Origin: Leptodontidium sp. MPI-SDFR-AT-0119
Lineage: Eukaryota; Ascomycota; Leotiomycetes; Helotiales; Leptodontidiaceae
Assembly (NCBI GenBank): GCA_020726505.1
Contig: JAHLEZ010000007.1
Coordinates: forward strand, 1,178,001-1,242,000
Length of the DNA: 64,000 nucleotides
Direction of reading: 5' to 3'
Under the pieces are notes generated by a model, which was not told where the DNA came from, searched no databases, and worked only from the letters and a program-made list of their open reading frames with translations. Position numbers and translations under genes: made by a program. Below, one piece after another: positions 11,803 through 22,755 of this stretch (its first letter is position 1; every line of letters begins with the position of its first letter).

Positions 11803-12813
11803 ATGTCACTCTCCAGCTACCTAGCCTCGAAATACCTCACCGCAGACACATCATCCACATCCAGCTCTGGCAAAAAGCGCAAACGCAAAACCCCAAAAGA
11901 GAGCAGCGGGCTCATCATCGCGGACGACGATGCCTTGGGGTGGGCACCAACTTCCACTGCGAATGCCAACGACGACACACCGCTCACGATAGCGAGCGGA
12001 TCGGCCGAGTTCCGCAAAGCGAAGAAGAATGCGTGGAAGACTGTCGGTGTGCCCGCGTTGCAACCGCGCGATGCGGAGACTGAGGAGGCGGATAGGATTG
12101 TAGCGCAGGCGGCGGAGGAGAATAGTGCTGCGATGCATGAGGATGAGGGGCCTGTTGTTGAAGGGGATGATGGGGTGGTGAAGATGGGTGATGGGACGCA
12201 TGCGGGGTTGCAGAGTGCGAAGGCTGTGGCGGCGCAGTTTGAGAAGAGGAAGAGGGAGGAGGCCAGGGCGTGGGAGAGGGAACAAGCTGCGCTTGGATTG
12301 GGTGCTGGGAAGGGTGGGAAGAGGAAAGAGGAGGAGACTGTGTATCGGGATGCTACAGGGAGGAGGATCGATATCTCGATGCGAAGACAGGAGGCGAGGA
12401 GGGAGGCTGATGCGAAGGCCGCGAAGGAGAGGGAGGAGCTGGAGGCGCAGAAGGGGGATGTGCAGAGGGCGGCGAAGGAGAGGAGGAGGGAGGAGCTGGA
12501 TGAGGCGAGGTTTATGACTGTTGCGAGGGGTGTGGATGATATAGAGATGAATGAGGAGTTGAAGGAGGTTGAGCGGTGGAATGATCCCGCTGCGCAGTTC
12601 TTGAGTAAGAAACAGCCCGGCAAGGGGAGAGATGGGAAATGGAGGAAGCAAGTTTATACGGGGGCGGCGGCGCCGAATAGGTATGGCATTCGTCCTGGGT
12701 ATAAGTGGGATGGTGTTGATAGAGGGAATGGATGGGAGGGCGAGAGATTCAAGGCTCAGAATCGCACGGCGAGGAACAAGGAATTGGATTATGCCTGGCA
12801 AGAGGATACGTAG
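11803..12813 (+). CDS. CWC26: Pre-mRNA-splicing factor CWC26 (Bud13 family)
   Basis: A single uninterrupted 336-residue ORF. The N-terminus MSLSSYLASKYL and the Lys/Arg-rich segment after it are typical of the family. The middle is a long charged helix-rich region (about 130-250) with the conserved TVYRDATGRRIDI motif. The C-terminus carries PNRYGIRPGYKWDGVDRGNGWE, the family signature. Bud13/Cwc26 is part of the RES complex of the spliceosome, which helps retain and splice pre-mRNA in the nucleus. The gene is GC-rich and strongly purine-biased on the coding strand, which creates long false ORFs on the other strand. Confidence 0.95.
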   Translation: MSLSSYLASKYLTADTSSTSSSGKKRKRKTPKESSGLIIADDDALGWAPTSTANANDDTPLTIASGSAEFRKAKKNAWKTVGVPALQPRDAETEEADRIVAQAAEENSAAMHEDEGPVVEGDDGVVKMGDGTHAGLQSAKAVAAQFEKRKREEARAWEREQAALGLGAGKGGKRKEEETVYRDATGRRIDISMRRQEARREADAKAAKEREELEAQKGDVQRAAKERRREELDEARFMTVARGVDDIEMNEELKEVERWNDPAAQFLSKKQPGKGRDGKWRKQVYTGAAAPNRYGIRPGYKWDGVDRGNGWEGERFKAQNRTARNKELDYAWQEDT

Positions 12814-13167
12814 AAGTTCATCACCAAATCGACATAATCAAGATATTTCAATCAATGGTGGAATTAAATAGGCGCTTCTCACTATTGATACTTCCAAGCT
12901 CAATGTCCAACGTGGGTATGGTGGTTTTGAACGTCTTCCAGTCTGGGGTTCGTATCACCAAATCAAAATAGTCTCAATGCGTATCTCATTTTGTGTCTAT
13001 GCTATGAAGAAGGTCGTCTGATGCAAAACTGCAAACCAGCAAATCCTAACCTCAACTCTCGAGACACGTTCGTCGAAAAATTATCATAATACAAGGATTT
13101 TGCTCCCTCCAAGAATGCTCGTGAGCCATAATTCGCCCATCCACCCCACTACCCCTGACCCAAACGC
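12814..13167. other. Convergent 3' flanks
   Basis: CWC26 and the TFIIF alpha gene end tail-to-tail here. The sequence is moderately AT-rich, as expected for 3' UTRs, and I see no other feature. Confidence 0.6.
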
Positions 13168-15560
13168 CTATCTTGGGCGGAGAAGCTTGTCAGGGCCGTA
13201 CTTCGAATTGTCCTTCACCAAAGAGATGAAGTGCTTCTTGTCTTGGTCTGACTGGACACGGCCTGCAAAGCCCTTCAATAAATCCTTCAGGGTGATACCC
13301 GAGGCCGGGAGAGCAGCGAGAACTTCGTAGGCTTGGACAGGACCTGCGCCTGGTGATTGAGCACGGCCTGGTGACCCACCTGTTAGAAGTCTTAGTCAGT
13401 ACTTTGCAACCAAGACTTGCGAGTAGATATATGCCAAATGAACCACCCACTGGGGTACCTCTGGAGACTATCTGAAAGGACAAGAGGGGGAAATAGCCGA
13501 ATTTGCATACCTGGCGCGGCAGCTGGGCTACCAGAACGACTTCCACTTGCCCCGGGAGCGGGGCTGCCAGCTCTAGAGCCATTGGGTGTACCAGTGAAGA
13601 CAAGCTTGATCTTCTTCTTCTTTCCTCCATCTGACATTTCCCCACCAGTGGCCTCACCATCACTCGTTGCACCGCTTCGGACCGGGCTTGGATTCGGTGG
13701 CGCGGATTGAATGTTGCTAACTTTGTTGGGATTAACAGTGAGTTTGACGATGGAGGACTTTCGAGGATCCTGACTTCCCCCCGGCTGGGATGGTTCTGGA
13801 GACATTGGGCGGGATCCTGGAATGGGAGTGGAGGAGCCGCTAGCACGAGAGGATTGATGCTTCTTCTTAGGCTTCTTGCGGGAGGACTCGTTTCCACTGG
13901 ACTCCGAAAGATTTGGAGAACCAGGTCTCTTGAGACTCTTTACCTTCTTCAAAGGGTCTGAGTGCTTAGGACGACCAGACGGTGTGTTTGTTCCCTTTGA
14001 CGAAGTACCAGAAGGAAGCTTGGAAGCTGATTCCAATTTGACCTTGTTCTTGGCTTCCTCATCCTTCTTACGGTCGATCTCCTTCTGCTTCTCCTCATCA
14101 GAAGTGTCATCATCACTCTGTCAATAGTTAGCAACAAAGAAAAGGCCGCAGAGAAGAAAGCGTACCGATTCAGAGTATGGATGGTCAGAGTCACTGTTGT
14201 AGACGAAGTTTCTCTCTCTCTTTCTCAGTGCCTTAGTAACTTCCTTGCCGAGCTTCTTTCTCTGCTCTTGCTCTTTCTTGTCTTCCTCTTCCTCCTCATC
14301 AACATCGGCTTCATTGGCTTGATCAAAGACATTGGCAGCTTGACGGTCTCGCTTGACCCGCTCCTGGGCATCTTTGGCATCTTCATCATTGTCAGGTTCG
14401 ACCGTTACCTGCTCATCATCGTCTTGGAACAGATCGCCTTCTTCGAAGTCCAGGTCATCCATATCCTGCGTCTCGCTCTTTCCAGCATTCTTGAAAGTAT
14501 TACTTTCAGCCTTGACAGTAAACAGCCCATGCATCGCCTTCTTGCTGTCTTGTGCCATTCTAGCAGACTCCTTCTCCTCGTTGCTCTTCATGACCCATCT
14601 TGACTCTTTGCTCTTCTTGGCGAAGCTTGCCTCGGCCTCTTCGATTGTAAAGGGCTCAAACTTTCCCTTGGCTGTGAACTTGTACCACTTCTCTACGGGA
14701 ATCATCTTGAAAGTGCTTCCTTCAACAACCAAGACGACGTTCGTATCTGAAAGAGCAGCCTCGTAGTTGCCAACCCATATGTTCTTGCTATCCGCATCCT
14801 CGAAATGCCATGGGAGGGCCTCTTCATACTTCAGGTCCGACATCTTCTTTTGCTCTTCAGTTTTGTCCAGTCGGTGGACTTGGGTAGTCTTTTCATTTCT
14901 GAACGACTGGTTCTTCTTGGCAGCAAGTGCAGAGGCATTGTTTCCGGTTGGTGCAATTTGAGCCAAATCCGCCGCCTTTTGCTTCTCCTTCTCCGCCTTC
15001 AGAATCTCCTGCTTCTCGCGCTCCTTGGAATCTATAGGGGCCTCGGTCATTATCTGATCCTCATCCTTGATTCCCTTGCCAGGTGGAGGCTGCTTGGGGT
15101 CTCGTCTATGCAGAAGAACGGGTCGAGTAAACTCGTTCTGATCACTGGGGTCAACACCCTTCTTGGCGGCGAATCGAGCAATGTGGTATCTCAAGCCTTC
15201 CCGGAGATCTCTCTTCGAAGTGACCAGTGGATAGTCCTGAAAAGGTCCAATCGGCACATTCGTCCAGCCCCCATTTGCAGTCTCTGCGCCCATGCCATTC
15301 TGCTGTTGGACTGTGCCAGGTCCTGCTCCCCGCGGAGGCATAACTCCATTCACAGGGTATTGTGGTAGCTGTCGACCAGAACCGGGTACGATCCCATTTC
15401 GCTTTGGGCGAGAGGCATTCGGGAGAAGATTTTGTCGTCGGACGGGCTTCTTGCGTGCCACAAGAGGGTCTGCCGCCTTGGGCTTGCGTACGAACTGGCT
15501 TCGAGGAGGACCGCCGTTTGGAGTTGGGCCGTTCGACTGGCCAGAGGGCGAGGCGCTCAT
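13168..15560 (-). CDS. TFG1: Transcription initiation factor IIF, alpha subunit (RAP74/Tfg1)
   Basis: Three exons, complement(13168..13379, 13511..14117, 14166..15560), encode 737 residues, close to yeast Tfg1. Introns are 131 nt and 48 nt. The N-terminal dimerisation fold is recognisable in two parts: YPLVTSKRDLREGLRYHIAR (about 105-125) and a later block with LPWHFEDADSKNIWVG and VEKWYKF (about 248-300). The centre is very acidic and lysine-rich; exon 2 encodes a Ser/Pro-rich linker. The last exon encodes the winged-helix end (ITLKDLLKGF...ISLVKDNSKYG), which in the family binds the CTD phosphatase. TFIIF escorts RNA polymerase II to the promoter. The gene is head-to-head with the Cid1-like gene. 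Confidence 0.93.
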
Positions 15561-16675
15561 GGTGGAGGTATGTAGGAAAGACCGGAGGTTCTGGAGAAAC
15601 GCGAGGTCGCAGAGAGCAACTGGATCTGGGTGGCCGTCACCAGCGCCGGTGTTGTTGCTTGCCTAGCTCGTCCTCATGAAGTGGAGAGATATGGGCGCGC
15701 TGCTGACGCCTTGGGAGCGAGCGTGCGTGTATGTCGGTAGATTATAGAATTGTCGAGCTAGAGTAGTCGTCCAGATCGCGCAAGGAGGACGAGATTATTG
15801 CTGTCGTTGTGGTTGCGAGGTGATCGTGGTGGTATCGAGGAGGAGGAGGATTCTTTGTTGGGTTGAGGAATGCGAGGCTTGTGTTGCAGTGTAGTAGGCC
15901 TCAGTAGCTTGAATCTCCAGGCGCAGACCATTGAAGAGCCGCTGGCGATGAACTAGTTAGAGGGCTTATCCATGCAATACGGCTAGTCGCTATTAGGAAA
16001 GGCGCTTTTGCCGAGTGCAAGCCTCACTTCGCCTGCCGGGAAAGGGCCAAGCAGAGCAGGCAAGGGACTGAAGCGAACAGAAGAGCTGCATTGATTGCAC
16101 TGCACCACAGGTGAACAACGAACAAACCTCCATTGTGAACCGAGACAAACATATCTCAACCCTCAGCTCTGGACTCTTCCAATAGGTGAACCTCACTCCT
16201 TCACCAATATTTGATCGGCTCCTACGACTCGAGAACAATGGAGAGCGGGCTCTGCTTACATGATCAACACGCCAAATCAGAGCATCTGCCACCTCTTCAC
16301 CCGGTGTCCAAAGTGAACTTCTTCGCCTGAAAGTGAAGATATACTCAGAGCTTCTTCACTTCAAACGCCTCATTCGCCAGGCACACTGTCCGGGACCGCC
16401 TAGGGACGAGTCTACATCACGGGCCACGCACAATCTATTCGCCAATTGCCTCCGAGGTTCCAATACCAATCACCACGCTCACTCAAAATCGTCGGAGCTG
16501 CTCCCATCACATGACTGCACATCAAAGTTTGATGCTTCGACAATCAAGCTTCACTTTCAGAATTGAAGAAGCTTCCTATTCAAGAGACAAGCGGTACTCC
16601 GTCCGCATCCCTTGATTGTTGGCGTACTTATCTGTCATTGCATACTTCGAACCAATTCCACCAACACTTCTCAAG
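15561..16675. other. Divergent promoter region, TFIIF alpha / Cid1-like gene
   Basis: About 1.1 kb between two divergently transcribed genes. No coding sequence is convincing; the open frame just upstream of 16,676 starts at a TTG codon and has no protein-like character. I cannot identify a specific regulatory motif. Confidence 0.55.
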
Positions 16676-19600
16676 ATGTTTCCACACAAGGACACTACAA
16701 CCGGACAAGATGTTGGCAATTTGGAGGATCGCCTTCGTGGACTGATTCTCAGCAATTCAGACCCGATGTTGATTCCAGGTGGTGGACGCCCGGCACCTCC
16801 ACCTGGTTTGCAGCCTCCATATATGCCACCTCCCATGCTCGAATCGAACATCCATGGACAACATGACAACTTCCTTCCCTATCCTCCTCAACCCCCATTC
16901 GAGGCTGCTCCAAACCCCCTCGCACCTGGTTTAGCGTCTCCGCCTGGGCGGAAGAGACCCAATCAGGCCCAGCGCCGACAGATGAATGCTCAGCTATCAA
17001 TACCAATCGAGCCTCGTGGAGTTCAAGTAGGACGCGGTAATGGATTTTATGGTCCTCCTAACGTCCAGTATGGGTATCAAAACACTGCCAACCGACCTCC
17101 CCACCAAGGTCAGCGATACAACCAACACGCTCAACCGCAATACTCGCCCCATTTCCAGAATCATGGCCCTGCTTCTCCATATTCCCCACGACCAAATTAC
17201 CAGCAGCACTCACCACAGTCACCAATGAATCACTACCAACCTGGTTCAACTCCTCAGACTCAGTCAAGACAAGGTCCAAACCATTTCTCACCCCAACACC
17301 AACCTCAGTACCAAAACGCATACTCACGCCCAGCACCGCAGAATCGCCAGCTTTACCAACCAGGTCCTCAAAATGGGCAAGGTGGTAGACCATTTGGCCA
17401 GAACCCTCAGGAATTGACAACTCAAAGCTCTCACCTTGAGTGGCTCGTCGAACGCTACGTTCCTAGTGTTGGCATCGATCGTCAAGAAGAAGCCGAGAAG
17501 GAAACTTTCAGGGCTGTCGTAGAGTTAGCATGTCGCGAAGCTATTGCTGAACACGAGCAAACAGAACTCGGCAATGAGAAATTCGATCCATCAACCGTAC
17601 AGCTACAATGTTTTGGGAGCATGAGGTCGGGTTTTGCTACGAAGGCTTCGGACATGGACCTTGCGCTTCTCACCCCAAAGTCTGTCCCTGCGGCTGATTC
17701 TCCAGAGTCAGTGATACCTCGAATATTGGAGAAAAAGCTCCTTAGCCTTGGGTATGGCGCCCGTCTTTTGACGAGAACCAGAGTTCCAATTATCAAGCTT
17801 TGTCAGAAGCCTACGGAAAAGTTGCTGTCGGATCTACTGGAAGAACGCCAGAAGTGGGAAAGTGGATTCACATCAGACCACGAGGATGACGATGGTCATC
17901 ATGAGACAGTTGTTTCGCCCGCAGTCAATGAAAATCCCTCCAAACAGGAAGGAGAAGCAAGCCCATCCCCAGCAGTAGAAACACACGAAAAGGGCAATAT
18001 TGAAAGTTATGACGAAAAGTTGGCATCATTGAAACAAAAGGACCAACAATCGCTTGGGGACTATTGCAACTTGGCGAAACGCCTTCTCAGACGACTCGGC
18101 GGTCGAGACATTACACTGAACTCGCCCGAACTCAACGACAGGGAGTCAAAGATTCTCAACGATGTGTGCAGAGCTTTTATATCTGGTCTTTCATCTGAAT
18201 CATTGACTACTAGACTCCGGCAGTACCAGTCAATCTCTCCACTATTCGATTCCTCTCTACCCTTCGTCCAACGATCGATTCATGGTGTCTGGACTCAAAT
18301 CGAAGGCGAGCGTTTGGCTATGGCCTGGGAGTCGCGACCACTCACTGAGCCAGATGATAAGCTTGAATTTGAAGCTCTCAATCTGGTGGAAGCGTGGCGC
18401 AAGTTGCAAGATAGGACCGGTTCTCTGATGGAGCCCACAATCTACAACAGACAGCTCTTCATGGCTTCGGAGAAGTTGAAGAGGATCAACTCTATTCAAT
18501 TGGTGGTCCTGGAGCAGATCCAACATGAGGACCCCGTCTACTACCAAGCCAGAGCGCAGAAAATCATGGATGACTTGACAGGGCAGGGCCAGTCATTCCT
18601 AGGGTCTAGCGTCATGCCCATCGTGGTCGCTCATTACATCAGTGGCATCGGCAATGGACGCATCCGTAACGTTCTCCAGGCCACTAGCCACGGCGAATCA
18701 ACCCTACGTCAAGTTGGTCTTCATCACCGAGCACTGCAATTGGCACTAGATTTTGAGCATGCGCTCGAAGTTGGAACCTATCCTGCCTCTGAACGACCGC
18801 ATGTAGAGCAGTATGTCACCTTACTTCGGTCTCGAAAATTTAATGGGACAGATGATCCACAAAACGAAATCGAGGCCGATTTGATTGCGAGGATGCGTAC
18901 TCTACCTGATCCCACTCTCACATCTCTCAACAAACCTCGGGATCGGTACAAAGATCATCTCGAGTTTCCCAAGACAGATATCGGCATTCAGTGCGATATC
19001 AATTTCTCAGCCCAGCTAGCAATCCACAACACACAGCTTCTCCGGTGTTATTCTCAAAGCGACCCACGAGTTAAACTCATGATTCTGTTCGTTAAACACT
19101 GGGCGAAAGTTCGTGGAGTCAATACACCATATCGAGGAACTCTTAGCAGTTATGGCTACGTCCTCATGGTCCTTCACTACCTCGTCAATATTGCCCAGCC
19201 TTTCGTCTGCCAGAACTTGCAATCGATCCACAAGGACCTGCCACCATATCTGCCACCAGCTGAAGTCGAGGCTCTTACGATATGTCAGGGTCGAGACGTT
19301 AGATTTTGGCGTAATGAAGGTGAGATCAAGAACTTGGCTGATCGAAAGATGTTGAATCATAATCATGACTCGGTTGGCTTGCTGCTGAGAGGTTTCTTCG
19401 AATACTACGGCCAAACCGGACAAATGACTACCGTCAATGGCAGAGGTTTTGACTGGGGACGGGAAGTCTTGAGTCTGAGAACTCAAGGTGGTATTCTCTC
19501 CAAGCAAGAGAAAGGTTGGGTTGGTGCAAAGACGGTCATCCAGACTACAACGATTGCCGCTCCACCAACACCATCGTCAGCAAATACTCCGGAGGCCACC

Positions 19601-19987
19601 GACCAGCCTGAGGCTTCTCCCGGAGTAGACGCACCGAAGACTCCTAAATTGCAAGCCAAGACGGTCGAAGAGACCAAGGAGATCAGACATCGATATCTTT
19701 TCGCCATCGAGGATCCATTCGAGCTGGACCACAATGTTGCTCGGACAGTAACCCATAATGGAATTGTCAGCATCAGAGACGAATTCAGACGTGCATGGAA
19801 GATCATTAGGGGTATTGGCAAGACATGGGAGGGTAACGATGGACAATTGTTGGATCCATTTACGAGCGCAGCAGATGAGAAGAGCGGCTTACAGGCGTTG
19901 ATGAATCTGATTCATGGTCCTGCTTCTACCACTACACCTACACCTGCTTCAGAAGCAGAGGCTGAGGAGGGTAAGACGGCTGCGTAG
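16676..19987 (+). CDS. Cid1-like terminal nucleotidyltransferase / poly(A) polymerase-type protein
   Basis: An intronless 1103-residue ORF; the ATG at 16676 (MFPHKD) is the first ATG in frame. Residues 1-240 are Pro/Gln/Asn/Tyr-rich and likely disordered. The nucleotidyltransferase core follows: FGSMRSGFATKASDMDL (about 320-337) supplies the G-S helix and the first two catalytic aspartates. The third carboxylate is probably in TDIGIQCDINF near residue 770. The PAP/25A-associated region with RVKLMILFVKHWAK and RGTLSSYGYVLMVLHYL follows. The roughly 430 residues between the second and third aspartates form an unusually large helical insert. Cid1-type enzymes add uridines or adenosines to RNA 3' ends; which one applies here cannot be read from the sequence. 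Confidence 0.88.
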   Translation: MFPHKDTTTGQDVGNLEDRLRGLILSNSDPMLIPGGGRPAPPPGLQPPYMPPPMLESNIHGQHDNFLPYPPQPPFEAAPNPLAPGLASPPGRKRPNQAQRRQMNAQLSIPIEPRGVQVGRGNGFYGPPNVQYGYQNTANRPPHQGQRYNQHAQPQYSPHFQNHGPASPYSPRPNYQQHSPQSPMNHYQPGSTPQTQSRQGPNHFSPQHQPQYQNAYSRPAPQNRQLYQPGPQNGQGGRPFGQNPQELTTQSSHLEWLVERYVPSVGIDRQEEAEKETFRAVVELACREAIAEHEQTELGNEKFDPSTVQLQCFGSMRSGFATKASDMDLALLTPKSVPAADSPESVIPRILEKKLLSLGYGARLLTRTRVPIIKLCQKPTEKLLSDLLEERQKWESGFTSDHEDDDGHHETVVSPAVNENPSKQEGEASPSPAVETHEKGNIESYDEKLASLKQKDQQSLGDYCNLAKRLLRRLGGRDITLNSPELNDRESKILNDVCRAFISGLSSESLTTRLRQYQSISPLFDSSLPFVQRSIHGVWTQIEGERLAMAWESRPLTEPDDKLEFEALNLVEAWRKLQDRTGSLMEPTIYNRQLFMASEKLKRINSIQLVVLEQIQHEDPVYYQARAQKIMDDLTGQGQSFLGSSVMPIVVAHYISGIGNGRIRNVLQATSHGESTLRQVGLHHRALQLALDFEHALEVGTYPASERPHVEQYVTLLRSRKFNGTDDPQNEIEADLIARMRTLPDPTLTSLNKPRDRYKDHLEFPKTDIGIQCDINFSAQLAIHNTQLLRCYSQSDPRVKLMILFVKHWAKVRGVNTPYRGTLSSYGYVLMVLHYLVNIAQPFVCQNLQSIHKDLPPYLPPAEVEALTICQGRDVRFWRNEGEIKNLADRKMLNHNHDSVGLLLRGFFEYYGQTGQMTTVNGRGFDWGREVLSLRTQGGILSKQEKGWVGAKTVIQTTTIAAPPTPSSANTPEATDQPEASPGVDAPKTPKLQAKTVEETKEIRHRYLFAIEDPFELDHNVARTVTHNGIVSIRDEFRRAWKIIRGIGKTWEGNDGQLLDPFTSAADEKSGLQALMNLIHGPASTTTPTPASEAEAEEGKTAA

Positions 19988-20486
19988 GAAATATCGGGGG
20001 CAGGCAAGGTGCATCTTGGCGGAGTTATTATATGGCCGGGGTCGGTGGCAACTGTCAAAAGTGTTAGATTACTCTGGATCGAAAATCGGTTGCTCCGTGT
20101 TTTCCGCATCTTTGCTATGCTTCTACATGGATTTCCTTTAGGAAGCATTATCATCTGATTTGCAGTCAACCACAGTTCTTCTAATGCTTGATAAGTGAAC
20201 ATTCGCTACTGCATGGCAGTATAAAGTGTGCTATTACTGAATTAGCTTTTTGAGGAGGGGCGAGAAAGTAGTTCCGCGCTAGTGTCCCCTGAAAAATGCC
20301 GTGGAGGGGTCCCGATGCACCCCGCAGTCAGCCTCTTGGCATTTAGTATTCTTGTTCTTCAAAAATAAAATGTAGCAAGTGGGAATGCTTTTCCTTTTAC
20401 TACTCAACTTGAATCTTATTTTATAACAAGACTTTTGTATACAAAAGATTCTAAAACGGTCCCCAATCAATTCTCAAATCAACAAT
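19988..20486. other. Intergenic
   Basis: 3' flank of the Cid1-like gene and upstream flank of the lyase-like gene. Nothing else is recognised. Confidence 0.55.
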
Positions 20487-21171
20487 ATGGAAGCATCCGG
20501 CAATGTTGAAGTAGACATCGAAGCCCATCCCACAGCCAAGAAGCTGGTAAACCGATGCCGTGAGTTCTTCGCCGAAGTCGATAATCTGTAAGTGCAACTG
20601 CTATATCCTCAAAACAAGAATAGAGGGAAAAGCAAACAAAGCAAGACTGTCTGTCCGATTGACTGGCTGATTATATTTGCTTATTTTCTTCAAAAACAGC
20701 ACACCAGGCAAAGCTCTCGAAGAAAAGCTCAACCGCTCCTACGGCCCCGGCACCTCCTTCTACGACGACATAAGCACATACGTTCGCTCCGGCCTCCACG
20801 AAGGCTGGCTCGCCACCACCGAGATCGACGGGCCCAACTACCGGCGCAGCAAGATCTGCCTGCCCTCAGCGGAGACGCGGTATTTCAGCATCACGTCCGT
20901 GTATATGAACAGCGAGGATGTGTATTCGGGTCAGTACCATGCGCATCCTTATGGGGAGATCAATTGCGTCGTGCAGGTTGAGGAGGAGGGGAGTAGGGCC
21001 GAGTTGATGGGTATGCAGGGCTGGCAGGGAGCGGGGTGGACGTCGCCTGGTCCTGGGACACATCATTATCCTCAGGTTAGGGGAGGGGCGCTGGTTGCAT
21101 TGTTCTTTTTGCCTGCCGGGAGGATTGCTTATAATGCTGTGCCGGGGATGCCGCAGCCTTTGTCTGTATGA
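20487..21171 (+). CDS. 4-hydroxylaminobenzoate lyase-like (PnbB/DUF4863 family) protein
   Basis: Exons 20487..20587 and 20700..21171 with a 112-nt intron (GTAAGT...CAG) encode 190 residues. The start is chosen because exon 1 alone supplies the family's N-terminal helix and joins in phase. The hallmark region is YHAHPYGEINCVVQV, followed by GWTSPGPGTHHYPQVRGG and ALVALFFLPAGRIAYN, a small cupin-like fold whose histidines could bind a metal. In bacteria this family turns 4-hydroxylaminobenzoate into protocatechuate during nitrobenzoate breakdown. The role in fungi is not established, and no nitroreductase or protocatechuate gene lies nearby, so the activity is an inference from family resemblance recalled without a search. 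Confidence 0.8.
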
Positions 21172-21604
21172 GTTGGATTTGAGTTAGGTTGAGGGAGGGA
21201 AGTGAGAATGGGGAAGAACTAGGAAATTGCAATAGCAGACTTCGGGATTGAGAATTTGGTTTAGAGAATAGAAGCAGAACAGTGGTCTTAACATGGAACT
21301 AGTGATCTGGAAAGTAGAGAAAGAGATTTGAACGAGATTATATGGACTTGTGAGACACCAGAACTCGTTGAAGCATGTGTAAGTGAATGGAATCACAGCA
21401 TACCACGTGATACTGTAACCCCTCATCATCGATTACATGAGCATCACTCCTTCCCTCGAATCTTACCTACTTAAAGGAAGGCCCCTCATCCGTCACTCCC
21501 ATTTGCAATACTTTCCAAATTCTCAAAAACAGACAAGCAAATCAACACTTGAGACAAACCAGAAAGTCTTCACTCCATCACCAGATCACAAGCCAATCAC
21601 CACA
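21172..21604. other. Intergenic
   Basis: 3' flank of the lyase-like gene and promoter of the DUF427 gene, with pyrimidine-rich sequence just before its ATG. No other feature is seen. Confidence 0.55.
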
Positions 21605-22232
21605 ATGCCCAAAGGAAAAGCCACCGCAACCGTCTCTGGTCGCAAGATCGCAGAAGCCGAGGAATGGGAGGTAGTTGAAGGCAATGTCTACGTACGCTTA
21701 TCATCTTCCACTAAAAATATCAAATGCTTGCTAATGAAACATAGTTCCCACCTTCGTATGTGTGAAGCTCCTCTTCAAGAGTAAGGACTAGAGCTAATGT
21801 ATGAACTATCAAGCTCGGTCGATATGTCGTTCCTGAGCAAGACTGATCACTCCACTCACTGTCCATGGAAGGGTGATGCTGCCTACTACAGCATCAATCT
21901 CGATAGTGAGTCCAGCTACACTTGACTAGTTGAGAGTTGAGAGGATGTGAGCTGATGAATGGCAGAAACTGAGCTGAAGAATGCGGCTTGGTACTACCCA
22001 GACCCCAAGGAGAAGGCGATGAATATTAAGGACCATGTTGCTTTCTGTAGGTTTCTCCTTTCATACCTTACTCGCTTCTTGAGATATGTGTAGATTTGAT
22101 GAGCATTCCCTTGTCTACTTGGACATGGCAGAATATTCGACGATGAGAGCTGCTCACTTGATTGTTGTCTTGATTGTCATCGCTGACGTACTGTTTCTAG
22201 ACAAGAACATCGTCACTGTGACGACTGAATAG
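21605..22232 (+). CDS. DUF427-domain protein
   Basis: Five small exons, 21605..21691, 21745..21755, 21814..21905, 21966..22046 and 22201..22232, encode 100 residues. Exon 2 is only 11 nt, and the frame is kept through all four junctions. The protein has the DUF427 signature: MPKGKATATVSGRKIAEAEEW, then FPPSSV, the triad-like TDHSTHCPWKGDAAYY, and AAWYYPDPKEKAMNIKDHVAFY. DUF427 proteins are small beta-rich proteins found in bacteria and fungi; their biochemical role is not known to me. No signal peptide is present, so it is likely cytosolic. Confidence 0.92.
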
Positions 22233-22755
22233 ACAACTAGTCTTGTTCTCGTGGTTTTTGATGGGGAATTTGATAAGGATGTTACTGAAGCTCGTTCAAT
22301 TTGATAATGCCGACGTGGAAACGAGGCAGCAATGGAGAACCAGGAGCCTTCGCGTACTAAAAGCGTTGCCAACGATCAATGAATTCAAATCAAACAGTCA
22401 TTTTCAACACCCAGCGAGTAGAAAACTTTCTGACCCCTGGAATGAATCATTCAAGTGTAACCTAAAGCCTCTCTGTCTTGAATGTTGATGAACAACGGTC
22501 TGGCAATTAAATAGCCTTTCTTCCCAGCTTTGGGGAGAGCGGAAATAGATATGTAAGTAACGCTTCCTCGAATTTTAAAACAAATAAGAAAAACAAAATC
22601 ATCACCGAGAAGGAAAGGATTTGTGATGAGGTTTATGACCAAGGTATTTATAACGCGCTAAAACGCGAACCTTCCCCCACATCGCGTCACCCGCAGTCAA
22701 GCCCGTTCTCGAGATCTCATCAATCCCAAAACACCACAATTGAGCCTCAATCACT
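22233..22755. other. Intergenic
   Basis: 3' flank of the DUF427 gene and promoter of NSE1. I see no coding or RNA feature. Confidence 0.55.

Noticed and set aside
11817..12801. 268- and 316-codon ORFs opposite CWC26
   Set aside because: They arise from the purine bias of CWC26; compositions are Leu/Ser/Arg/Pro-skewed with no domain, while the plus frame is a clear family match.
16616..16675. Upstream extension of the Cid1-like protein
   Set aside because: It begins at TTG, not ATG; the first ATG is 16676.
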